From NCBI RefSeq assembly GCF_900143005.1, contig NZ_FRCS01000006.1, positions 248,001-312,000 on the forward strand: 64,000 nucleotides of DNA, given 5' to 3'. This document shows, piece after piece, positions 17,615-24,622 of this stretch. A program made the position numbers and the translations under genes. The stretch is from Cryptosporangium aurantiacum. Its GTDB lineage: Bacteria > Actinomycetota > Actinomycetes > Mycobacteriales > Cryptosporangiaceae. A model generated the notes under the pieces. It did no database searches and had not been told where the DNA came from. It saw only the letters and a list, made by a program, of their open reading frames with translations. Positions within the stretch are counted from its first letter, which is position 1; each line of letters begins with the position of its first letter.

Positions 17615-18394
17615 TCATTTCGTCAGGAGCTGGGCTCGTAGCTCGGCCAGGACCTTGCCGAGCAGGCGCGACACCTGCATCTGGGAGACGCCGATCTCGC
17701 GCGCGATCTGGCTCTGGGTCTGGTTGTCGAAGAACCGCAGCGCGAGCATCGTCCGCTCCCGGGGACGCAGCGCGGCCAGCGCGGGAAGCACCGCGTGCCA
17801 GTCCTCGAGCCGATCCAGCGCGGGATCGTCGGCGCCCAGTGTGTCGACCAGGCGCGGCGACCCGAGGTCCGCGGAGACCGGCGCGTCCAGCGGGACGAAG
17901 TGATATGCGTTCGCGGCCTCCAGGCCGATGAGCACGTCGTCCTTGGTCACCCCGAGGTACGTCGCCAACTCGCCGGCCGTCGGCGCCCAGCCCTGCCGGG
18001 AGAGCTCGTCGACGGCCGACTTGATCAGCTGGTGCAACTCCATCAGCCGACGCGGAATCCGCACCGCCCAGCCGTGGTCGCGGAAGTGACGGCGGACCTC
18101 TCCCATCACGGTCGGCACCGCGAACCCGAGGAATTCGACACCGCGGAACGGGTCGAAGCGGTCGACGGCCCGGATCAACCCCACCGTCGCGACCTGGGTC
18201 AGGTCTTCCAGCGGTTCGCCGCGGTTGACGAACCGGCGGGCGATGTTCGCGGCCAGCGGCGCGTGCGCGGTGATGAGCCGTTCACGCAGGACGCCGCGCT
18301 CGGGATCGCCGGCGTCGAGACTCGCGTGCCGTTCGAAGAGCGGCGCCACCGTCGAGTAGTCCTCGTAGTCCAGCCGTTCCGCGATGGTTGTCAT
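17615..18394 (-). CDS. RNA polymerase sigma factor, SigB/SigF type (group 3)
   Basis: A 259-residue sigma factor with region 2 (NIARRFVNRGEPLEDLTQVA, VDRFDPFRGVEFLGFAVPTV), region 3 (GWAVRIPRRLMELHQLI) and region 4 (LRPRERTMLALRFFDNQTQSQIAREIGVSQMQVSRLL), the set found in SigB/SigF/WhiG-type stress or sporulation sigma factors. ATG 18394 is used; a GTG at 18415 is an alternative. No anti-sigma factor or anti-anti-sigma gene adjoins it, so its control cannot be read from the neighbourhood. Confidence 0.9.
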   Translation of the reverse strand: MTTIAERLDYEDYSTVAPLFERHASLDAGDPERGVLRERLITAHAPLAANIARRFVNRGEPLEDLTQVATVGLIRAVDRFDPFRGVEFLGFAVPTVMGEVRRHFRDHGWAVRIPRRLMELHQLIKSAVDELSRQGWAPTAGELATYLGVTKDDVLIGLEAANAYHFVPLDAPVSADLGSPRLVDTLGADDPALDRLEDWHAVLPALAALRPRERTMLALRFFDNQTQSQIAREIGVSQMQVSRLLGKVLAELRAQLLTK

Positions 18395-18443
18395 GACATC
18401 GAGCGTGCGGCCCACTCCGCCCGGCTGAATCCGACGAATGACT

Positions 18444-18807
18444 GCCTAGTCGTGATCGGTCCTGGGCGCGACACGACATCCGGCGCGGCGGCAGCGAGAT
18501 CAGCCTCATCCGGCATCCTCGCGTCGGCGACCTGCGCCTGCGTCGCGAGAAGCTGGCCATCGTCGGCACCGATCTGCAGATCGTCCTGTACCACGCCGAG
18601 CCGAGCACACCGTCGGCCGACGGCCTGACGCTGCTGGCCACCCTGGCGGTCACCGACGACGTGCAGCCTTCCGACGCGTCGCGACCTGATTCGCATCGGG
18701 CTGAGACGCACGCTCGGTCTCGCCCCGCGATCGCCGACCACATCTGGAACCTGCGCCGCGACCGGGAGGGCTTCCGGCACTTCCACACGCCCCTGCCCGA
18801 GCACTGA
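18444..18807 (+). pseudogene. 3' fragment of an XRE-family regulator with MmyB-like domain
   Basis: The frame encodes WARHDIRRGGSEISLIRHP, VGDLRLRREKLAIVGTDLQI and YHAEPSTPSADGLTLLATL, which match the C-terminal MmyB-like ligand-binding domain of actinobacterial helix-turn-helix regulators. The helix-turn-helix half and any start are absent; a stop lies just upstream. A further 60 residues, not family-like, run to the TGA at 18805, so the 3' end may be fused to unrelated sequence. This is a relic of a longer gene of about 280 codons. Confidence 0.65.
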
Positions 18808-18868
18808 CCCGCAGAGTGGCCGCGACCTGACGCTGGGTGTCGACGCCTGGCGGGCACAGTTGCGCCCG

Positions 18869-19267
18869 CTAAGAGGCCTGGTCCACCGGCTGGAACTGGG
18901 TGAGCTTGTCGGCGTGTGGCGAGTCGAGCGTCGCTTGCGTCCAATGCGGATACGTGACGTACACCAATTCGGTGTCCTCCTCCGCGACGTACACCAGCGG
19001 TGTGCCCGCGTACAGGTAGAGGACTTCACCGGATCCGGCCGACAGTGATCGCTCGGCGGTGCGAACGGTAAAGCGACCCTTGGTGATGATCAACGCCTCG
19101 TCGTAGGAGACCGTCCACTCGTTGGACTCGTCCCGCCCGTACCGCGCGAAGCCGACCGTCATCGCCGCGTCGGCGGTGGCATCCACGGCGTCGGCGAGAA
19201 AGATGTTCTGCTCGCCGCGCCGATACCAAGCCAGCGTTCCGTCGCTGGTGACCTTCTCAATGCGCAC
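18869..19267 (-). CDS. Cupin-domain protein (EutQ-like)
   Basis: A 132-residue single-domain cupin. The beta-barrel strands are visible as NEWTVSYDEALIITKGRFTV and GSGEVLYLYAGTPLVYVAEE, resembling the EutQ-type barrel. The usual two-His metal motif is not evident, so catalysis is doubtful and a binding role is as likely. The start is a GTG at 19267 after a G-rich stretch. It is divergent from a TetR gene, and two related palindromes lie in the gap, so it is probably under that regulator. Confidence 0.75.
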   Translation of the reverse strand: MRIEKVTSDGTLAWYRRGEQNIFLADAVDATADAAMTVGFARYGRDESNEWTVSYDEALIITKGRFTVRTAERSLSAGSGEVLYLYAGTPLVYVAEEDTELVYVTYPHWTQATLDSPHADKLTQFQPVDQAS

Positions 19268-19285
19268 GCGGACCCCCTTGTCACT

Positions 19286-19307
19286 TAAGCGGAACCAGTT
19301 CCGCTTA
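19286..19307. promoter_or_regulatory. Perfect palindromic operator (site 1)
   Basis: TAAGCGGAAC-CA-GTTCCGCTTA: two perfect 10-bp arms around a 2-bp centre, 19 bp upstream of the cupin start. The core CGGAAC-NN-GTTCCG recurs at 19350-19363, which supports a dimeric repressor, most simply the TetR protein encoded at 19377. Confidence 0.75.
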
Positions 19308-19349
19308 GAGCCGAGTGTACGGCGGCCGGTCGCGATGCGCGAGGTCAAT

Positions 19350-19363
19350 CGGAACCTGTTCCG
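19350..19363. promoter_or_regulatory. Palindromic operator (site 2)
   Basis: CGGAAC-CT-GTTCCG, the same core as site 1, located 14 bp before the GTG start of the TetR gene at 19377. The two centres are 60 bp apart. Binding here would repress the regulator itself. Confidence 0.7.
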
Positions 19364-19376
19364 GTACGCTCGGTCG

Positions 19377-19982
19377 GTGGGTTCGCAGCTACCGCTGGTG
19401 GGCGCCGTACCGGCGGAACGCGCCGACGCAGCCCGCAACCGCGAAAAAATCCTCAAGGCGGCGGCCCAGCTCATGGCCGAGCACGGGCCCGAAGGCCTGG
19501 CGATGGACGACGTGGCCGCTCTCGCCGGGGTCGGCGTCGGCACGATCTACCGCCGCTTCGGTGACCGGGCCGGGCTGGCGCAAGCGCTGCTCGATCGGGC
19601 CGAGCAGCGGTTCCAGGCCGGATTTCTGCACGGTCCGCCCCCGTTGGGCCCGGGCGCGCCTGCCGACCAGCGGCTTCGGGCGTTCCTGCACGCCTACGTC
19701 GACCGCCTCACGGACGAGGCGCCGCTGCTGCTCATCGCGGAAACGAACACGCCGATGGCCCGCTTCACCAACGGCGCGTACGCGCTGCATCACGCCCATC
19801 TGATGGGGCTGATCGCCGAACTGCGGCCGGACGCCGACGCGGTATACCTCGCCGACGCGCTGCTCGCACCGTTGGCCGCCGCCGTCTTCCTCCACCAACG
19901 CGCCGGCCACCGGATGCATCCTGAGCGGATCAAGGCGGGAATCGACGGTCTGCTCATCGGGCAGTTGGACCGACTCAGCTAA
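19377..19982 (+). CDS. TetR/AcrR-family transcriptional regulator
   Basis: A 201-residue regulator with the TetR HTH (ILKAAAQLMAEHGPEGLAMD, then VGVGTIYRRFGDRAGLAQAL) and a C-terminal helical domain with GAYALHHAHLMGLIAELRP. The GTG at 19377 gives a typical length; the frame upstream is open but would run over the operators. Its likely targets are itself and the divergent cupin gene, through the two palindromes at 19286-19307 and 19350-19363. Confidence 0.88.
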   Translation: MGSQLPLVGAVPAERADAARNREKILKAAAQLMAEHGPEGLAMDDVAALAGVGVGTIYRRFGDRAGLAQALLDRAEQRFQAGFLHGPPPLGPGAPADQRLRAFLHAYVDRLTDEAPLLLIAETNTPMARFTNGAYALHHAHLMGLIAELRPDADAVYLADALLAPLAAAVFLHQRAGHRMHPERIKAGIDGLLIGQLDRLS

Positions 19983-20040
19983 GAGCCGGCCGTCACGCGA
20001 TACGCCTTGCCTGCCGCCAGGCTCCCTTGACTCGTGCTCG

Positions 20041-20074
20041 TACCTTACACAGTATGGTTACCTTACGACGTAAG
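20041..20074 (+). promoter_or_regulatory. Repeat-rich promoter/operator region before the DUF4386 gene
   Basis: TACCTTAC occurs twice in direct orientation (20041-20048 and 20059-20066), and the second copy is part of an inverted repeat CTTAC-GAC-GTAAG (20062-20074). The stretch is clearly less GC-rich than its surroundings and ends 26 bp before the start codon at 20101, as expected for a promoter with a repressor site. The repressor gene is not next to it. Confidence 0.5.
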
Positions 20075-20100
20075 ATGAGTCGGCCTGGTCGAGGCGCACG

Positions 20101-20835
20101 ATGCATCCCCTGATCCGTACCGCTCGCGTGACCGGTCTGCTCTACCTCTGCCTCGCCGTCGCGGGTGGGCTCGGATTCTTGTTCGTCCGGTCCGAACTCT
20201 TCGTGGACGGCGACCCCGGCGCGACCCTCGCCAACCTCGTCGAACACGAGTCACTCGCCCGCCTCGGCGTCGCCCTCGAGCTGCTCACCGTGCTCACCAA
20301 GGCCCTCGCAGCCGTATGGTTCTACCGGCTCTTCCGCACTGTGGACCAGGTCGCCGCCGCCAGCATCGCCGCATTCGGCCTCGTCAACGCGGTCGTGGTC
20401 CTCTGCAGCGCGGCGCTGCTGGGCACCGCCATCGGCCTCGCCGCGGACCCGGTCGGGGACACCGCGTCCGACGTCCAGCTGCTGTACCTGGTCAGCGGTG
20501 AACTGTGGAACGTCGGCACGATCTTCTTCGGCCTGTGGCTGATCCCCATGGGATGGTGCGTGCTTCGCTCAGGCTGGATGCCCCGCGCCCTCGGCTGGAT
20601 CCTCGTCATCGGCGGCGCCTGCTACGTGCTCGGCGCGTTCGCCCTCTACCTCGTCCCGGGCATGCCTGCACTCGCCGACGCGCTGTCCGTCCCGGCGACC
20701 GTCGGCGAGCTGTGGATGATCGGCTACCTACTCGTCCGCGGCGTCCGCCGGCACGCCCTCGGTGCATCACGCGGATCCCGGCAGGCACCCGGTCACGACG
20801 TCGGCGGGTCCGCCGGCCTGGCTCGCTGCGGGTAG
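20101..20835 (+). CDS. DUF4386 domain-containing membrane protein
   Basis: A 244-residue inner-membrane protein with about six helices. The pattern ARVTGLLYLCLAVAGGLGFL at the start, WFYRLFRTVDQVAAASIAAF in the middle, and LWLIPMGWCVLRSGWMPRAL followed by LGWILVIGGACYVLG is diagnostic for DUF4386. The function is unknown. The gene follows a repeat-rich promoter. Its last 43 bp overlap the 3' end of the convergent YdeI-like gene; the final 25 residues are polar and may be an extension beyond the family's usual end. Confidence 0.85.
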   Translation: MHPLIRTARVTGLLYLCLAVAGGLGFLFVRSELFVDGDPGATLANLVEHESLARLGVALELLTVLTKALAAVWFYRLFRTVDQVAAASIAAFGLVNAVVVLCSAALLGTAIGLAADPVGDTASDVQLLYLVSGELWNVGTIFFGLWLIPMGWCVLRSGWMPRALGWILVIGGACYVLGAFALYLVPGMPALADALSVPATVGELWMIGYLLVRGVRRHALGASRGSRQAPGHDVGGSAGLARCG

Positions 20836-21407
20836 ATCGTCTCGTGCCGGGCCAGCATCGCCACGCACTCGGCGATCTTCCGGGTCCGCGTCTCGGCCCG
20901 CTTGACCGCATTGACCCGGCCGATGAGGGCGAAGCGGTTGGTCTTGGTGAGCACATCGAACATCGCCTGCGCCGCCGGGTCGGCGGCGATCGCGGCTCGC
21001 AGGTCGGCCGGGACCTCCGCTTCCGACGGCGGAGCATAGGCGGCCGCCCACCGCCCGTCGGCCTTCGCGGCGTCCACGGCGGCGCGGCCGGGGGGCAGCA
21101 TCAGGCCCGCTGCCTCCAACCGGGCCACGTTGGCGACGTTGCGTTGGGACCAGATGCTGCGGGGCCGGCGCGGGGTGAACCGCCTCCAGGAACTTCCCTC
21201 GTCGCGCTTGCGGGCCTGGCCGTCGATCCAGCCGAAGCACAGCGCCTCGTCGACCGCCTGCTGCCAGGTCAGCGTGGTGACGGAGCCGCCCTTCCTGGTC
21301 AGGGCGAGCCACACGCCAGGCGAGGTGGTGTGATTCTCCACCAGCCACGCGCGCAGCGCCGCGCCGTCAGCCACGATCAACTCGTCCAGTTCGGCTCCGG
21401 CCACCAC
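20793..21407 (-). CDS. YdeI/OmpD-associated family protein
   Basis: A 204-residue soluble protein. SPGVWLALTRKGG, LTWQQAVDEALCFGWIDGQA, DEGSSWRRFTPRRPRSIWSQ and the C-terminal FDVLTKTNRFALIGRVNAVK, then RAETRTRKIAECVAML, are family signatures (DUF1905/YdeI-like). Function unknown; some members are linked to antimicrobial peptide tolerance. Starts with tandem GTGs at 21407/21404. The tail overlaps the DUF4386 gene in a convergent arrangement. Confidence 0.85.
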   Translation of the reverse strand: MVAGAELDELIVADGAALRAWLVENHTTSPGVWLALTRKGGSVTTLTWQQAVDEALCFGWIDGQARKRDEGSSWRRFTPRRPRSIWSQRNVANVARLEAAGLMLPPGRAAVDAAKADGRWAAAYAPPSEAEVPADLRAAIAADPAAQAMFDVLTKTNRFALIGRVNAVKRAETRTRKIAECVAMLARHETIYPQRARPADPPTS

Positions 21408-21465
21408 CGCAGGCTAGTCCCGCGATCCGATGCTGCGGACCGTCGGGGTAACCGGCGCGGGGCTC

Positions 21466-22077
21466 TCAACCGTCGGAGAGGGTTCGCTGCATCTCCGCAG
21501 CCAGCCGCGGATTGGAATAGGCCCCTGAAGCGCGGAGCGCGCTGATCACCCGCCGCTGCGTCTCGCGGTCCTTGTCCTGGCTCATCTTGACCTTGCACTC
21601 GAAGCGGCTGATCGGCAGCCGGAGCCCGACTGTGCCCCTGGCGATCGGCTTCGCCCACTCGAGATCCAGCAGCATCGGGCTCTCGACGTGACGCTCGAAA
21701 TGCTCCACCAGCCGCGCCAGCGTCTCCAGGTTCGCCTCCTCGTCGAGGATCTCCGGAACCCCGTAACAGTGGACCGCGGTGAAGTTCCACGTCGGCGCCC
21801 GCAGAGCTCCCGGCGCGTACCAACTCGGAGAGACGTAGCCGTGCACACCCTGAACGATGAGCACGACTTCCCGTTGGCCGAAACCGTGGAGCTCCTCATC
21901 AGGCCGGCCCACGTGCGTGAAAACCGCGAGCTCGTCACAGTCCTCGTCGAGGATCACCGGATAGTGCGAGGCCACGAGGCCGTGCTGATCGCTCACCAGG
22001 ATCGCCCACGGGTTCTCCTGGATCAGCCGCCGGACCAACTCGGGATCATCGACGAAGTGGTGCGGGTTGTGACGCAT
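21466..22077 (-). CDS. FMN-binding negative transcriptional regulator family (PaiB-like)
   Basis: A 203-residue PaiB/split-barrel flavin-binding protein. It begins MRHNPHHFVDDPELVRRLI and contains NPWAILVSDQHGLVASHYPV, YVSPSWYAPGALRAPTWNFT and SRFECKVKMSQDKDRETQRR, all typical of PaiB. In Bacillus PaiB is linked to repression of sporulation and protease genes, but most actinobacterial homologues are uncharacterised. ATG 22077 matches the family start. Confidence 0.87.
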   Translation of the reverse strand: MRHNPHHFVDDPELVRRLIQENPWAILVSDQHGLVASHYPVILDEDCDELAVFTHVGRPDEELHGFGQREVVLIVQGVHGYVSPSWYAPGALRAPTWNFTAVHCYGVPEILDEEANLETLARLVEHFERHVESPMLLDLEWAKPIARGTVGLRLPISRFECKVKMSQDKDRETQRRVISALRASGAYSNPRLAAEMQRTLSDG

Positions 22078-22662
22078 CGGCGTCTCCCTCTCGATCGGAG
22101 ACGCCCTTACAGCACCCTGCGAGTCCCGAGCGTGGCGGAAGACTCCGTCGCAGCGTCCCTCGGGCCCACAGCGACCGTACAACAGCGCCTCCACGTCACT
22201 CGCTCAAGACCTCATCCAGCGGCCATCCGCCGCCGGCAACTCCCTTGGGTCCGCTGACCGCCCGACCTGGCGACCTGCACCCGCGGCAAACTCACCCACC
22301 ATCGGCAGTCGTGAGCGCCTGCGCAGAGCAGAGATCAACCAGATCGTCAGTGCCCTGACCGACGTCATGCAGGTGATCCGCAATGCCGACGCCCGCGAGG
22401 GCTACGGGTGCGGGATGAGCTCGGCATCGTCTATCAGGAGCACGGCGGTCCCCTGCCGAGAATGCCAGGACTACGGGACGCCCGTCACTTACCGGATCGT
22501 CGACCCTCTCACCGGCGACGTACCGGCCCCGGTCGCCTCCGGGTGGGGGAAGTACCGGAGGCGAGCCCGGACCGCGGGCCCGCGTCGCGATCTTCCACCA
22601 TGCGGCGCGCAGCGCCAGCTTCTCGGCGTAGGCGGTTCGGGGCCCCGAGGGGCCCCGACCGG
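22078..22662. other. 585-bp stretch without an intact gene
   Basis: Upstream of the PaiB-like start there is a promoter-sized gap. From about 22307 there is a recombinase relic (listed separately), then a GC-rich stretch with open frames on both strands but no recognisable domain. GGGGCCCCGAGGGGCCCC at 22640-22657 is a strong local inverted repeat and could be a terminator for the SDR relic to its right. Confidence 0.5.
22307..22470 (+). pseudogene. Serine-recombinase C-terminal remnant
   Basis: The frame reads RRAEINQIVSALTDVMQVIR then NADARE, and after a one-base shift GLRVRDELGIVYQEHG. This resembles the C-terminal helix and strand region of large serine recombinases, where an Ala-Asp-Pro-x-x-(K/R)-x-x-x-Y-x-x-L-G-x-x-x-x-Y pattern is usual. 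No catalytic domain is nearby. It is one of three recombinase-like relics in the window. Confidence 0.45.
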
Positions 22663-23248
22663 TCACGCTGTGTAGAGGTGCTCGGCTTCCCGCCGCCGGG
22701 TGTACAGCTCCCAGTAGGTCTGCGCGATCGCGGCGGGCTCGGCGGCGGCGCAGGGCCGCCGCGGCCGCGTTGACGTTGCCCATCGGCGGGATCGGAGTCA
22801 CCGAGCCCGCGCCGGTGGTGAACAGGAGCGTGCCGGCGCCCGCCGCGAGCATGGCCGGCAGCACCGCCTTCGCCGCGGTGACCGCCCCGTACAGGTAGTA
22901 CTCCAGTTGGGGCTGGAGGTTCTCCGGTGTCACGTCGACCACGTCGACCACGTCGGCCATGGCCAGGCTCGGGGAGGCGGTGTGGGGCGCCGGCGAGTAC
23001 TCCAGCACGTCGATCGTTCCGAACCGCTCGGCCGCGGCGGCGAGCGCGGCGGTCAGCGAGGGCCGGTCGAGGACGTCGGCGGCGAAGCCCGCGGCCCCGA
23101 TCCCGGCCTCGCTCAACCGGGCCGCGAGTCCGTCGAGTTTCTCCTGGTTCCGCGAGATCAGCGCGACCCGGAATCCGTTGCGGCCGAAAATTTCGGCGAT
23201 GGAGAGGCCGAGGCCCGGTCCGGCGCCGACGATGGCGAGCGTCGGCAT
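22663..23248 (-). pseudogene. Short-chain dehydrogenase with internal deletion and frameshift
   Basis: The 5' part is a normal SDR: LAIVGAGPGLGLSIAEIFGR (nucleotide motif), FAADVLDRPSLTAALAAAAE and LFTTGAGSVTPIPPMGNVNA. After GNVNAAAAALR the frame shifts into EPAAIAQTYWELYTRRREAE and ends HLYTA with a TGA at 22663-22665, the usual tail of this SDR subfamily. About 70 residues between these parts, following the active-site region, are missing. The junction is near 22745-22760 in a GGC-rich run. The ATG overlaps the stop of the adjacent dehydrogenase gene (TGATG), so the two once formed an operon. Confidence 0.75.
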
Positions 23249-24003
23249 CAGGCGACGTCGATCGCGAGCTTGCCGAGCGCGCCGGCGCCGAAGTCGGCGA
23301 ACGCGGTCGCCGCGTCGTCGAAGGCGTACCGGCGGGTGACCGGCACGCGCAGCCGTCCCGCGGCGGCGTCGGCGGCCAGCCGGTCGAGTGTCTCCCGGGT
23401 CGGCGCGGCCATGACTGCGGTGGCGGTGACCTCCGCCTCGGGCGCGAAGCCCAGCGTCGAGGCCAGCCGACCGCCCTTCTGGAGCAGCGCCGCCAGCGCG
23501 GCGCCGTCACCGGCGAAATGCAGCACGACGTCGACGGGCTCGCTGACCTGCGCGGCCAGGTCCGCGGTGTAGTCGACGATCTGCACATCCGTGCCGCCCA
23601 GGTCGCGGACGAATTCGGTCTCGGTGCCCGGGCGGGCAGTCGCGATCACCCGCGCACCCGCGGCCACCGCGTACTGCAGCGCGATCGCGCCCACGCCCCC
23701 CGTGACGTACTCGCCGTGCGACCCGGTCCCGAGAAAAGACTTCGTGACGACGCCGAAGACCTGGTCACCGACGGCGAAGTCCTCAGCGGCACTCTCCACC
23801 ACACCCGCGAAGTCTTTGCCGGTCACCAGCGGGAACCGGTGCTCCATCATCCCTTGCACATAACCGGCGGCCGTCGCGGCGTCGAAGCCGTTGATCGACG
23901 TCGCGACCACCTTCACCAGCAGCTCACCGGCCTCGGGCTGCGGTGTCGGGAGGTCGGTCAGCACCGGGGTCGCCGGTACGGCGTCCACAGCAAGAGCGCG
24001 CAC
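23248..24003 (-). CDS. Zinc-independent quinone oxidoreductase/alcohol dehydrogenase, internally deleted
   Basis: A 251-residue member of the MDR superfamily. The GroES-like N-terminal domain (GELLVKVVATSINGFDAATA, FPLVTGKDFAGVVESAAEDF) is intact. GSHGEYV then runs straight into GGVGAIALQYAVAAGARVIA, so about 45-50 residues that normally lie between them, including the helix before the nucleotide-binding strand and most of its first glycine motif, are missing. The frame is kept across the junction (about 23696-23706, a run of Cs). Family members have about 300 residues; this one may be folded poorly or inactive. It is coupled to the decayed SDR gene downstream. Confidence 0.7.
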   Translation of the reverse strand: MRALAVDAVPATPVLTDLPTPQPEAGELLVKVVATSINGFDAATAAGYVQGMMEHRFPLVTGKDFAGVVESAAEDFAVGDQVFGVVTKSFLGTGSHGEYVTGGVGAIALQYAVAAGARVIATARPGTETEFVRDLGGTDVQIVDYTADLAAQVSEPVDVVLHFAGDGAALAALLQKGGRLASTLGFAPEAEVTATAVMAAPTRETLDRLAADAAAGRLRVPVTRRYAFDDAATAFADFGAGALGKLAIDVA

Positions 24004-24622
24004 GTCGAGATCCTTTCTCGGGCTTCAAGTGAAGACATGGTCGTCGCCGACACCACCATTCACCACGGGGGCGCCCGGCCCAGCCGACTGGTGCTGCCGA
24101 TCATCGCGCGCTGACCCACGGCCCCAGGTCCGCGCCCGCTAATCCGGAAGCGGGCCTGGGACCGAACCCGCGGGCGATCAACCACCCAGGCGTCGCCTCA
24201 GCGAGCCACGCCCGCGCCCGACGGAGCCAGCGAACCGCAACTGCCAGCGGCAATACCGCCCCACCTAGATCCTCAACCACCTCGACGAGCTCGCTGCACC
24301 GGGCGTGACGCTGAACCCGGACGACAACAGCTACGGCACTGCCTCACTGACGGCGGAAGCCCGCCGCCGGTGACCTGAGTACGAACCCCAGCTCGCAGGA
24401 ATAGAACACCCTGCCAATACCGCTCGCTGCCAACGCGTACGCCGACTACTTCGACGACGCCGAGGGCTGGGAAGTGGGCTGGGGCAGCGGCATCCGGCAC
24501 CCGCACCCACCTCGGTCGGCCCGGCCCCGCGGCGACGGGTAGGCGGGTATCGCGCGAGCCCAGCGCCGCGGGTCTATCGGTGCGGATGATCGTGCCGGTC
24601 GGCGGGACGGTACCTTCCGTGC
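24004..24622. other. 619-bp stretch without a recognised gene
   Basis: It must hold the promoter of the leftward dehydrogenase gene and that of the rightward Hsp70-like gene. Between 24270 and 24540 short frames such as LNHLDELAAPGVTLNPDDNS and NAYADYFDDAEGWEVGWGS look like relics of coding sequence, but are too short to name. No tRNA or mobile element is visible. Confidence 0.4.

Noticed and set aside
22509-22662. Possible transposase-like peptide on the minus strand (AEKLALRAAWWKIATRARG)
   Set aside because: Too short, with no catalytic motif or terminal repeats, so it cannot be called a mobile element.
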